Of a DNA stretch of 64,000 nt, positions 25,789 through 38,245 are shown piece by piece. Under the pieces are notes generated by a model. That model had not been told where the DNA came from. It made no database searches and was given only the letters and a program-made list of their open reading frames with translations. How positions within the stretch are numbered: position 1 is the first letter of the stretch; each line of letters begins with the position of its first letter. This DNA comes from Casuarius casuarius. Taxonomy: Eukaryota > Chordata > Aves > Casuariiformes > Casuariidae. The stretch lies in contig PTFA01000277.1 of assembly GCA_003342895.1 (NCBI GenBank), forward strand, positions 1,111,288 to 1,175,287, given 5' to 3'. The position numbers and the translations under genes were made by a program.

Positions 25789-26738
25789 CTTAATATCCCT
25801 GCAGATTATTCTCCATTAGATTGTTGTGTACTGCTAATTCTCTTTGCACTGATTCAGAACAGGTTTCATTTTTCTTTTTTTCAGTTGCTAGCAATCAAAT
25901 GAAGAGATTGCAGAATCTCTAAAATCTGTTTCTTTCTCTTTTCTGCCATATATATGAGTGTATATACATATAACATTTTTGCATATGAGTAGGAAATTAT
26001 GGACACAATTTAAAAATGGTAGAGAAAGTATTACAGTCCTACTTAAAAGAAATGAAGCCCATCTTCTAAGGCTCTGAAATTGTACTCTGTCAGACAAAGG
26101 GTGAAAAAATAACTTTGCAGTATTTTTTTTGTTTAAAAATCATCGTGTTTACGCACAGCCTTCATATGGACTGTGACTGTTATGTTACAATAGGTATAAG
26201 TACAAGCAAACCAAATTATCCCAGCAAGACANTGTTTTGTAGATTTTCTTTGTTACCAGATGAAGTCTGAATATTTTTGGGATGTTGGGATGTTCTTTAG
26301 AAGCTTCGATTGGCTTCAATGAAAGAGAAGGTGAACTAAGAGTTACAAGGTCAGGGCATATAGGCCAGGTTAATGCCAACCATTCAGCTGTGGGACATAG
26401 CAGCAAATGTGAAGTGAGCAGACTGTTGGTCTGTACGTGGTCTCAGAAGATGTGATTGTGTGAGGAGACCCACTCTTTAGTCATGGCAATGCTGTGTATA
26501 AAACCTTAGCTAAAACGTGTCTTGCACATGGGAGGAATATGTTCAGTGTTCCAGGGTGTCTGATTGCCAAATCTGTATGTTCTAATACAGTCCTGAATTT
26601 ACAGAATGAAGTGAATTCTATCTTCCTTTAGTGCTGACCTCCATAGCAACTTTCATTGCTGAACTAATGTATGGCACATAAGTCCTTATCATATTTTTCA
26701 GCTCCATTTGCCTTAATATGAGCTATATTTTAGTTCAG

Positions 26739-26821
26739 AAAGGTCATTCTTTTTAAATACCTTTAAAAGACTTTAAATACCCTTTAAATGACCTTTTTAA
26801 AGGTCATTCTTTTTAAATACC
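26739..26821. repeat. 23-bp direct repeat overlapping a 10-bp perfect inverted repeat
   Basis: A 23-mer starting AAAGGTCATTC and ending AAATACC occurs at 26739-26761 and 26799-26821. Immediately before the second copy is AATGACCTTT (26787-26796), which pairs perfectly with AAAGGTCATT (26799-26808) across a 2-nt centre. Confidence 0.9.
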
Positions 26822-28348
26822 AAAATAATCCTACTTATCCAAAATCATTCTTTTATCTACTCTCCTTTAAGCATATACTTATTACTTCAAATTTCATAGG
26901 AATTAACCCATAGGAATTATCACATTAAACAAAATTAACAATAAACAGCATGTAATAATACACAGGAGTCTGGATGTTTTAGGTTCTTTCGCTAATTAAC
27001 ATTTAACTCTCTGACTTGAGCAGTATATAGCATAATGCTCATTCACTAGAAATAATCAAGTTTCACAGATTTTTTTTTTCGAATCTCGTGATTTCTCTTC
27101 CACCCATAAATTAATGAAAAACTATTTTCTGTTCAGATAGTCTCTCTAGTATATAATAAAAGGACTCCCCCATAGGAAGACTTAGCTTTTATTTCCTTTA
27201 ATGGTTTATGCATTTTCTGTCTCACGAAATGTTACATATAAATGTCCTATTTAGTACATTTATAGTTGTAATACGTATAAATTTAATGTAAACCACATGT
27301 GGCATTGTGAGTTATTTTTATGTATGTGGCTGGACAAGAACTAATTTTACCTCTCTGTGGGGGCCCATTTACTTGCTAATAGCTGCTGTGAAAATGTTAG
27401 AACATTTGGGGATAACTAGTGGAAGAGAGATTTGAAGCTTGCCATCCTGAAGTGGGTTATCTGAGGTTTAGATGAGCCTGCCAGGGGAAGGCTCTCAGGA
27501 CACCTTTTAAGAGCCTGGGATGCTGGAAAGAGGCAACGCAGAGTTTGTGGAGTAGAGATGGCAGTGATGAGAAGACATCACAAACTGTGAACAGCTATGA
27601 AGCAGGCAAAGAGGGCTCCCCCTAAGTAAAGCGAAACTGTGTTCATTCACGGATGGCTAGCTGTAAGGGTTTGCTAAACCTCCTGGGAACAGGACTATGA
27701 TATGCGAGTATATCTTTAGCAGCCTTTAGAAATTGCCTCCTGTGTTAGTAGACTCCCTGGTCTTGATGACATAGACTTAGCCTCGGATATAACAAAGCCA
27801 CCAAAGAATAACTTCATTGGAAATCTTCAGGTAACAGTTCTGGTTGTAGAAATGGAGCCTCCAACTTGCAGTCACTTTGAACAGCTCTAAGTGCAACCGT
27901 CATTGACAGTAGTGGTGCCACCCAGCCCTTCTGCACATTTTTACTGCCTTCCTTATACTGCTATTAGCATGTTATCTGTCTGGCCTGGTAGGAGGCTAGA
28001 CTAGGGTACTGATTCTGCTCAGAACTGGCTCGACAACCAGAAAAGGTGTTTTCAGCTGCTTTAGTTCAATGACCTTTCTCATCACATAGCTTTATGATCA
28101 CTAGTATGGAGGTGAGGACATGCGTATGGAGATTTTTACCCTTTTGATGGTAGTGTGCAGTTAGATTAAAGTGGGATTGTTAAACTGAAGCCTTTGTGCT
28201 TCACACAAAATTCACTTACAGAAAGAAATAATCATGTCTTTTTTATACATACAGACTTACAGTATTTACTCCAGTGTATCACAGGACTTTTGGTTTCGCA
28301 CATGCCTCTAAGTTGAGCCCAGTGACTTCAGTCAAATTAAAGGAGGTT

Positions 28349-28378
28349 TTTTATGTGAACTGTNTTTTATGTGAACTG
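28349..28378. repeat. 14-bp tandem duplication, 16-bp period
   Basis: TTTTATGTGAACTG occurs at 28349-28362 and 28365-28378. An N (28364) sits in the 2-nt spacer, which suggests the assembler was uncertain at this duplication. Confidence 0.9.
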
Positions 28379-30288
28379 AGTTCAAGAGGAATGGACAATC
28401 TCACCGCATATGAAGGCCATGCAATGGCAAGGAATTGATTAGATGAGACAGGCACGTGGTCCACACTGTCTGCAAAGGAATGCAAAAAGACCCTCAAGTT
28501 TTTCACTTAGTATGACCTAGGGGAAGATGTTTTCCTTGTTTCACGTCTCATGATCAGTTTGTCCTTGAACATGGCAGCAAAGCACAGCAGGTAGAGGGTT
28601 TAAAAAAAAGGTAGATGATCTGTGTGATCTCAAGAGTGTTTGTGTGCTCTTTTGNCTGCTGTGACCCATCTTAGATACTTCAGACGGTCAAACCCTTCCA
28701 TTCCCTCCAAAACAAACAAGCAAACAAAGACTCTGTCCAGGGTTTCTCAGATCATTTGTGTAACTGGTGGAAAAAGATCCCTTGAAGTGACTAGCTGAAG
28801 CCCTGAATCAAGAAATAAGATTGCAGACATTGTCTTAATTCAGAGCTGCAATGTTCATGTGCTTGGTAGGCTATGCAAGGACTGTTGAAGGGTGAGGTTG
28901 AGGAGGGGGAAGTCTGCAGGCTCATGAATTCCAGCGTCACAAGGAATTATTCATGCCCGTTCAGCCTGACATGCCTCTGTAATTGCTCAGGAACATTGAT
29001 GCTCCCGCTGATATTTTGCCTTTTTATGAATATTTATATTCTGAGATCTATCAGTGCCTCACTTTCTAATCTAATTGTACAAGCAATGTATGCCATAGTA
29101 TTTTGGTACAACGCTGATTTTCTCATCATAACTTGATACGTATTTTTTTCCTCACTTGTCTTGCTTTTCATTTTGGTTGGGTTATTTTTCAGAAAGGAAA
29201 AAAAATCAGAGAAACAGAAGAGAACTATAACCACATACAAACTGATACTATATGATTAGGATAATCACTTGCAATGCAGAACACATGGTATGTAAAAGAA
29301 GTCCTAATTTAAATTCAGACCACTGATGTAGCACTTTCTAAAAAAAACCCGTATCAGTGGATTATTAAAGCAATCATTTTCTTTATCCAGAAATTCAGTC
29401 TTGGACTTGAAAAAAATTTGCTGAAATACTGTTAGCATTTTTGCTGGAGCATACTTCTTTAGAGAAGAAAATCAGCCAGTTGTAGATCATTCTTTCCTGG
29501 GTTCTTGCAGAGTAACTCTAGAAAATGTTATACGTAATTAAAGTCTACTGTATCACAGAGTGACACTGGCCTTGTGTATATCTAAATGATTTAATTATTT
29601 CATTGCAACTCAATATATGTATACATTTATCAGATAGGAAATGAGATTACTGTGATGGGGGTGTTTAAAAGACTGATAAATTAGTGCAGTTTCAAAACAG
29701 CAATTTACTGGATTGACATTCATTAATAAACATTGCCAATGTCTTACTCATTATCAATCATTTTATTTTCAGTGTTAATTCTTAACAAACTTATCCTTAT
29801 TAGCTGTGAGTGTGCAGTAGCATAAAACTGCTGTCATATAGTTAGTGCTGATGGCTATGGTCTTGTTTTGGTCTCGGTCGTTGAGGTCATTAAGCTCAAG
29901 AACTCTTTGACAGGGAAGCTGGAACTGAAGTTGGCGACTTCTTTCTTCCCCATATTTCCATGCTTGCCAGTGGTGTTTTTATGCTTTTATGCCACAGAAG
30001 AAGACAGGGAGTTATTTTGTCTGCTGTCTACCTAGTTCATCTTGTTTCTGGGACCAAGACTTCCTGGGTTTAGTCAGGCATCTTTGTTGGTTGTTNTTCA
30101 GGATTACTCTCTCTTACTGTTTCCACCATATGCCTTTTCTGCTTATTCTGGTTTCACCAGACATCTTTCATAGCAGTTCTACCTCCTTCGTTCCTGCGGA
30201 TTTTACTGCTTGTACGTGTTTTTCTGTATCCTGTTTGTGTCCCTATACCAGAAATCTACTTTTGCTCCTTTGTAATCACATATTATTT

Positions 30289-30321
30289 TAATATATATGT
30301 GGGTGTGTGTATGTATATATG
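30289..30321. repeat. AT/GT dinucleotide low-complexity tract
   Basis: Interrupted TA and TG dinucleotides. A short, degraded microsatellite. Confidence 0.7.
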
Positions 30322-33300
30322 CTTAGTTATGTTACAAAATACTTGGTGGTGGTTATGTCATTAGTGGTGTTACAATGTTACAAAATGCCTGTACCCTAGC
30401 TGGTTTCACTCTTTCAGTACACATATGGGGTTGAATGCAAGCAAATGCTAATTATATCTTACTTTAGTATGCAGCTGTTTTCTGTGTGCAACAGGTCTCT
30501 TATTTGAGTCCTTATTGCTGGATTATATTTCATTATGCAGAAACTTCAGCATGAAATACTAAATCAATCCCACAAAGATCATTTATAGGACTTTTTGTTC
30601 TAAATACTCAAGAAAAGAGGGAAAAACACAGTAGACGATTCAGAGATCTTTGATATATTGGCCTACAATTAAGATTGACAGAAGAATATGAATTAAGTAT
30701 TTCATGTCTTTACAAATTCCAAAAATGTTATCAATTCCTTTTCCTACATATAACATTTAAGCTTGTTAGCACAAAAACTGTGATTAAATGTGAACAGTAA
30801 TTCTTGTTGAAGGGATATATCAAAAGCACACAGTCATAAAGCTCCTTGTATGTATGTCTCTACAAGTCATTGGATATAATATTTTAATTAAATGTCACCA
30901 ATTTAACATTGTATCACAGAAATGTTAGCAAGCTTGAAATTAAGTTTCTGTACTATAATGGAAGAAAATTTAGAAACAACTTAATCTTCAGATTAGTAGT
31001 GTATTATGTGAATTTGTTACAAAGAATCACACTGATTAGGGTTTCAAAAGACTGTTTATGTCATTCAGTTCAACTGTTTGCAGTGAGTTCAGGATCATTT
31101 CTGCAGTAATTCCATTATTATTTTAATGTATTTTTGAACACATCTAACAAACATGTCTCCACCAGTCATTAAACAGTTTATTCCATTGTAAATAGCATGC
31201 CTTGGGAGGTATAACTTGAGCCTCTACCAGAAGACTCTCGTATTTCAAATTGTATGCCATGGCTGGCACAGCTGCCATAGCTTGGATGGATCTTATTTAT
31301 TATTTGATTAGTGCTTAGTGCACACATTTTGGATTAGAATGACATTACAAATAAATATAATACTCAGCATTAGCATTTGGTTACCAGAATATAAAAGTCT
31401 GTTTACATGAAGTGAAATTCTTAACTACGACTCTGGAAGAAATTTGTAAATACTTGCTTTTAAATCACAAGAAGTGCAAACTATCCTTTGGTCTCAGAGT
31501 GTGAGATGAAGAAAGAGAATACCGAAGAAAGACTGCAGGTATTAACTAAATTTCTTATTCACTCTGTATACCAATATTACCCTTCATTCAAGTGGTAGCT
31601 CTGTTTTTAGTCCTTTCCACTATAGTTCTCTGTGCTTCTGAATTTCATTATGCCTTTGAATTTAGCTGAACTCTTGCAACTGGAAAACCATTTAAATCCT
31701 CTGAAAGCAAAGCTACCTATGACAATCACACTGACTCTCATACTAGGTGATCAGATTATTGGGGACAATAAAATAGTTGAGATACGTGTCACTTGCCACA
31801 ACTCTCTGCTTACGTCGTTACAGGAGAATTCCTCTTAACTTCTTGCTAGAAGATCATCTTAACAGAAAAATTTTCATTCCCATCACTAAATTGGGAATCT
31901 AACGTGTTGTACAATTCTTGGATACAGCATTGAAAAGCATTCTCAGGAGGTTAGCACTGAAGGACTTTTGGCTATTACTATGCAGCCTTCACAGTGCTAA
32001 TCAAAATCAAACAAACAATTAAAAAACTGTGCTGAGAGGCATAGAGGGAAATGAAAAGGCAGACAGAGAGGACATGATGAATTACCATACATGACAGGGG
32101 AAAAAAAAATGCAATCGAATTATTTTCGCACCAGAAGTGTATTGTTGTTTTGTTGCTTTACTGCTTATGGGGTGGGGGTGGAGAGAGGTTATTTTTGTTT
32201 TGTTTCTACTTTCCTTTTACTTCACTCTTTTATTTTTGCTTTATTGCTGTTGCTTTTTTGGAATATTCACCTGAGGGGTAGAAGGTATATGTATACCCTT
32301 GCTGCCTTACCTGTAGCGCTTACCTAATGGCAGGATTTATGTGTATGTGGCACCTTTTTCTTTACAAGGATTCTATAAGCTGCTTACTTTAAATAGGGAA
32401 ATTAGGAGACCATTAAAACTCTATTGGCTATTATCAGTCTGTTACAAAGATGGATGCTTTTTTCCTAATCAACAACCTGTGATAATTTTTATCTCTATAA
32501 CTTAAAAGAATCAACTGTGCATTTTTTTTTTCTGAAATGGAAAAGTCAATTTCTTACTCTCAGAACACGGGGAATTTCAGATTTGCATTATTGACAATGT
32601 AGTTCCAGTATTTAAGAAAGGCATAAGGGATGACTCTCCCAGAAAGAATCTCAGTTAACGTGCTCTAACATGCAGGGTCTAATCAAAGACCAAAATCCAT
32701 CCTAGTGTGATCCCAGACGAGTTGAAGTCAAAGCAAGAGCCCTCTGTGACCTATGTAGATGTTAGATATTAGGTTCTCAAAGTTCAGGAGGTGCTTTGGA
32801 AAAGATAGTGAAAAATTCTGTTCGGGTTTTCAGAATATTTTATATAAAGATACAACTAAGTATTTTGAAATTTCATCCTCTTTCCATTGCTCAAAATACC
32901 TTGAGTTTTCCTCTTAATGATAAAGATAGCTATAACGTGAATGGAGTTGATGAGCAAGGACCATAATTTAATGTTAGGAGGTTACTAGGTAACTGGATGT
33001 GAGATAACACATTTTGTGTAAGACCAGGGTATTTCATACCATTAGATGTGGCATTATTAATAGAAACTTTAATATGTTAGACACATTTTAAGAATAGAGT
33101 CAATGGATGGGCTATGCAAAAGTATTTTAATGGGGTCCAGCAATTGAATCACGCTGCTCTTTTGGGAAACTTTTAGTTCAGAGACCATTTTGGGTAGAAA
33201 CACAGATTTTTCTATAAAAGGAAATATAAAATGTAATATAATAAAATAAAGAACTCAGTATAAAAGTTTTAAATAGAAATGTGGGATTGTATTTTTGAAT

Positions 33301-33995
33301 CATTTTTAATGTTAGCTATTTATTTTTGTTAATATAGTTTTTTCTAAAGGCTATTTGATGTATCATGTGTTTTTCTTTTCATTTTGCAACTATTCTTTGA
33401 TTTGTACGCACGTTGCTTTCATACTATTTGACTGTGGCAGCTTGATGTATGAGTGATGGCCCCCACTATGCTATACAATATGAAGAGATTTTTTTTTATG
33501 TGCAGTTAAACATAACAAAGATGGCATATATTTAAATGTTCTCAGAACCTAGAGAGATAGAAAATGAACATTATTTTTGGAAGGTGAGATGTTTAAAAAA
33601 TAATTTTTACTAATTATTATTAATATGAAAATTCAAATAGAACTGCATTTCTGTGGTTCTTTTGGTTCTGATTCATTGTGTGCATGTGTGCAATGTGCAT
33701 GAGTCCAGTGTTCCTGAATGTCATCTTGTACAGGCTGTGTCCTTTCTGCATACCTGTGTTATACTAAAACAGATGTTTTACACAACAGTGCAAATGTAAT
33801 TGTGCAGTAACGCAAAAAGTAATATTCAGGAGATTTAATGTCCACCGAAAAGGTCAACAGAATTCTTTTTTCGTCTTTAAATGTCAGTCTACTTATTAAT
33901 GGACATAATAGGAATACTTAAATGCAAGCACTGAGAACGGGATAATTTTTTACCTTGCCGCCTTAAGACTATACAGAGATGGGACGTTCTAGATC

Positions 33996-34019
33996 GTTGA
34001 CGCTCCTGAGAGCGTCGAC
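33996..34019. repeat. CpG-rich hairpin, 10-bp stem and 4-nt loop
   Basis: GTTGACGCTC (33996-34005) faces GAGCGTCGAC (34010-34019) across a CTGA loop. Nine pairs are Watson-Crick and one is a T-G wobble. The stem carries several CpGs in an otherwise CpG-poor intron. Confidence 0.85.
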
Positions 34020-34991
34020 TTCAAGCACCATTCTTCATATCCATGACTTGAGATTATGTCTGAAAAGGAGTTACTCCATTACTAACATACAATACAGTTT
34101 CACTGGTTCCAACATCTGTCAGTTCCCAAGAGCTCTTGGTGCCTAGAATAATTTTAAGATCAGTTTGAAGCAGGGGACTTGGAGGTTTCTGTGGACCTCT
34201 TCCAGTTTTCCTCTTCAGTTTTCTGTCTCTTCTTAAAGGCAAAATGTTAGAGATCACACATTCCCTGACACAGTCATAGCCTGCTTATAGAAAGTGCAAG
34301 TGCACCTGCAAAGGTAGGACATAAAAATGTGGCTTTGGAATGCTTCTGTAAGTCCAGGTTCTGCTGCTTGTGTAGACAAGCAAACAGAAGTCCTTTTGAA
34401 TTCTCTGAATATCGACAATAAACTTACTACATCGTCATGAAAAGGCCCATAAAAGAAAGGCACTTAGGAAAGCTGTAGCTATGGCATATTACCTGCTGCC
34501 ATAGCTTCATGAATTTCTGATTGCCTTCAAGACTGTTAGAGCAGCCTTTAGTGCTCTTTTAGTTCAGTTATGTCACAGACTTTTTATGTTACAAGCCACT
34601 CTTTGTGCATCTAATCTGATGATGAAACAAAGAAACCCCTCATTCATCTACTCTTCATTCTCAGAAGGCTCATAATCATCTTACTGGGATGGTTTGGTCT
34701 TGTCACCAGTGGAAACCTTTCACGTTGCTTCCTCATGATTACAGCTTCCTCTTAGAGCTCCTTAGGGAGCTACATTTTCCTTTAAATGTTATTCTAGAGG
34801 AACTTTGGAATGTCCTTTGTTTTCAAGTTGCCCCAGAACCACTGACAGTGTATGATCCTGTTTTTTGGGTTCTCTGTAGCCGTGAAGTTTTTTGTAAAAA
34901 TACTAGCAAATATACTATTTTTATATAATTGTAAATTTTATAAATATATTATTATATTTCATAAGTATATTAATATTTACAAGAATGTTGC

Positions 34992-35338
34992 CATTCAGAG
35001 GGGCCTCAACAGGCTGGAGAGATGATCAGAGGAACCTCGTGAAGTTCAACAAAGGGAAGAGTCCTACACCTAGGGAGGAATAACCACCGCATGCACCAGT
35101 ACAGGCTGGAGGACAACCTGCTGGAAAAGAGCTCTACAGAGAAGGGCCTGGGAGTCCTGGTGGACAACCAGTTGACCATGAGCCAGCAATGTGCCTTTGT
35201 AGCAAAGAAGGCCAACAGGCTTCTGGGCTGCATCAGGACAAGCGTTGCCAGCAGGTCAAGGCAGGTGATGCTTCCCCTTGACTCAGCCCAGGTGAGGCCA
35301 CACCCNGAGTGCTGTGTCTAGTTCTGGGCTCCCCAGTC
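34992..35338 (+). mobile_element. CR1 LINE fragment, internal ORF2 C-terminal region
   Basis: The + strand translates to CR1 ORF2 sequence downstream of the reverse transcriptase palm. RGLNRLER and then, after a frameshift, an open frame from 35091 contain the blocks GLGVLVDNQLTMSQQCA, KKANRLLGCIRTSVASRSRQV and DSAQVRPH, ending near a CCV/SSGLPS stretch. The order matches the CR1 consensus order LGVxVDxxLxMSQQC, KANxxLGCI, REVxLPLYSALVRPHLEYC. It is truncated at both ends; the 5' side abuts an extremely AT-rich stretch (34910-34985). An N lies at 35306. This is a fossil, not a functional gene. Confidence 0.88.
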
Positions 35339-38190
35339 TTCCTTCTAGGGAGATCTCTTGACCCTTTTTCCAGTCTGTTAACACCATGGAATACACTGAC
35401 AGTGTATATACTTACAGAGAAGCATTGAAGGTGAAAGGTGGGTTATTTACCACTAATTCTTTTTCTTGAATTAAGCTGTCTATATGTACATGCACGATCC
35501 ACCACACTTACTCTCCCTTGATATCCTTGAGAAACTGAGGCTTTCTTAGTGGAGAGGAACTGAGAGAGAGAACTGTACCTTGCCCATTTCATTCCAGCAT
35601 AAGCACAAGGGCTGGCACCTGGGGAGTGACCTGACAGAGATGGCAGGGCACAGAGTTGTCTTGTTTCCAGTACTTGAGTATGACAACAGGTGAAAAATAG
35701 GTAACCCGTGTTTTCATTTTTTGTGAAAATACTTCTTCAGTAATTTTTGCCTTTTCTCAAACAAATGAATCACAGTATATTTTTTAATTAAAAAAAATTG
35801 AAAAAAATATGAAAAAATCAGTATTTTTGATGAGTTCTAGGAGGTATCAGTAACACTGAAACCTGTTCTAGGGATTATTTTGAACTCTGGCATGACCTCT
35901 GTTAAATTCTTCTGATTGTGTTTTTACTCTGATACCACACTTCCNTAATTCAATACTTGTAATAGTTTCAGTTTGTTAAGGCACTCTTTAGGCAAGCTTT
36001 GTATTAGTGTCAGAGATTTTAGCTGTGGAGATTGTTGCTCTTTCAGTTATGCTGATCGATGATGAAGTGATGTTGATCACTTAGTCCAGGTTCATTAAAA
36101 GCTACCAGTAGTTGGACTGATCTTTTCACCTATTGAGCACTGGCTTTCCATAAAGCTGAAAACCTGTTGTCCGGATGATTTTTACACTAAAAATAACAGA
36201 CACAGAGTTGCTNGGTTGTAATGAAGTGATTAGCGACGTTTACATTTCCGTGTTACGTGATGTGATTGTGCTATGTAGGAATGGTAGCCTGTGAAATAAG
36301 AGCTTATCTGTGACTGCTGTTAAGCTACAGAAAGGATTCATTAGTTGTTTTTGGTTGAAAATGAGAAGGTCAAGCAAAAGTTATTAAGATATCTAGAAGA
36401 CATAGCCTGTAAGGAAAGACCAAATGAATTGTTGTTTAAAGTAAGAGGAGAATTAGGGAAAACATGATGAATTTTAAAATAAAAAGCTTAACTTTAAGAA
36501 GAGTAGAAAACATGTTTTTAGTATCACTTAGTCTGTAATTTAGTTTGGATTTTGGGGACTTTCAAAGTTATGGTTATGAGCAGTATTGGTATTTTCCAAA
36601 ACATGCAGAGAGGCAGGATTCCAGATGTTCAAGTTGAAATTTGCTCATAGTTTTGATTGGAAAAAAAAGAAAAATAATAGAAAAAAATGTAAATAAAAAT
36701 TGTAATGCTTTCTTCAAATACTGTTTTAATTTAAAAAATCCCTAAAATGTAATAGCAAGATGTTTGTGTGTAGTAGCTTGAAAATACAAAGATAGGTTTA
36801 ATTGCACAACACTTGAATTTTTTTAATTTACTTACAACTTGTTTTATTTTTCTNGGCTTTCAGAACAATTGAAAAAATCAGTCTATTTCAGCGTAGTTAC
36901 CCTGCATCCCTTTTTCTCTATCTTTAGTTTGCCTGGAAAAGTAGAGCAAAATGCAGCAAAGATGCACATTATTAATGTAATTGAAGCCTGCTTAAAGCAG
37001 CGTTCATTTCAGAGTGATGCCTGGACCATTTGAGGGTGTGTGAAGCAGTCTCCCATACAGGCAACTCCTTTGCTGGCACAAAAAGGGAGAGGGGGAGAAA
37101 GGCAGTATAGAAATTCAGCTCTNATCTTGGAGTCATATGCTTATGCACACTTGTAGAGTGTTACTGATCCCAATCATCCGTAGAAAAGAACTTACGTATC
37201 CACCAAACCTGCTTTTTGAGTAGTCATTTTGTTGGGAACTCAAAATAAGATAAATCATACATGATCAAGACTGGAGTTAGGGATCTTGAGGGAATAATGC
37301 AGTCAGAGACAGGGTAAATGACCAAATAATAGAAATTACTTGATAGTTTTTGCAACAACAGGAGAAATACCAGAAAATTTGTATACTTCTTTAGCAGGAT
37401 GTTACAGACGTGTATTTGAGTTATAATTTTAATTGTTGTATGTTTTAATTGTCTGTGTGTACGAATGATACTGATGGAGAGCAACTTTCTTAAAAATGGA
37501 TACTTGTTTCTTATCTAAGTGAGGCCATTGAGATAATATTTTTATAGTCAAGTGCAGCCTATGGTTTACAGTAATTCCACCATTAGGGTATCAGCTGTAA
37601 AGGATACATTTGCTTAAAATTCTCTTTTATAAGTGATGCATTCATTCAGAAAAGCAAAAGCACTGAGATAATGAATCTGGCCTTGGAGAAAGCTGTAAAC
37701 AGGACAGTAATAAGCATATGGAGGGAGGATGGGTGCTGGATGGAGCCTCAGCAGATAAACAAAATGGCCTGTATAGTACAAGAAGAGGGCAGCAGGCAGT
37801 TCCGCTGCAGAAAGCACTGCTGGTAAGCAGAGAATCTTCATTTTACAGTAGTGCAGTAAAGAAAACAAGTACAATGAACTGAAAAGAGAGGATGTAGGAG
37901 GTCCTGGAAAACACCTGATGGTTTTGACTGTACCAGTGGCGATTTTGAATTCTTGGAAACTTTCTACGTTCTTCTTTGTAGCCTTTTTACAAAGGACGTG
38001 AAGATCTGAATGCTTCATGTAAATGTTATATGAGGTGACTGTTTAGTTTAAAAGTGCTACACTTAGCATTATTTTAATAACCTAGGAGCTATGATTGTTG
38101 CTTAACAGAACANATTAATTTATCTTCTGAAATTATATGGCACTTGGGTTTCTTTAAAAAATATATAGGTTTCAAAATGCACTAACAATG

Positions 38191-38245
38191 TGCACGCGTG
38201 CTCGCTCTCGCGCGCGCTCGCTCGCGCGCTCTCTCTCTCTCTCTC
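38191..38245. repeat. CpG-dense (CG/CTCG)n microsatellite joined to (CT)n
   Basis: The tract contains eleven CpGs within about 40 bp (38195-38230), built from CGCG and CTCG units, then about eight CT units to 38245. Alternating purine-pyrimidine CG blocks favour Z-DNA. Mono-strand frames through it give artificial Arg/Ser-rich peptides. Confidence 0.9.

Noticed and set aside
37614..38018. 134-codon open frame, minus strand
   Set aside because: No motif, low-complexity Leu/Ser/Tyr composition and no gene context.
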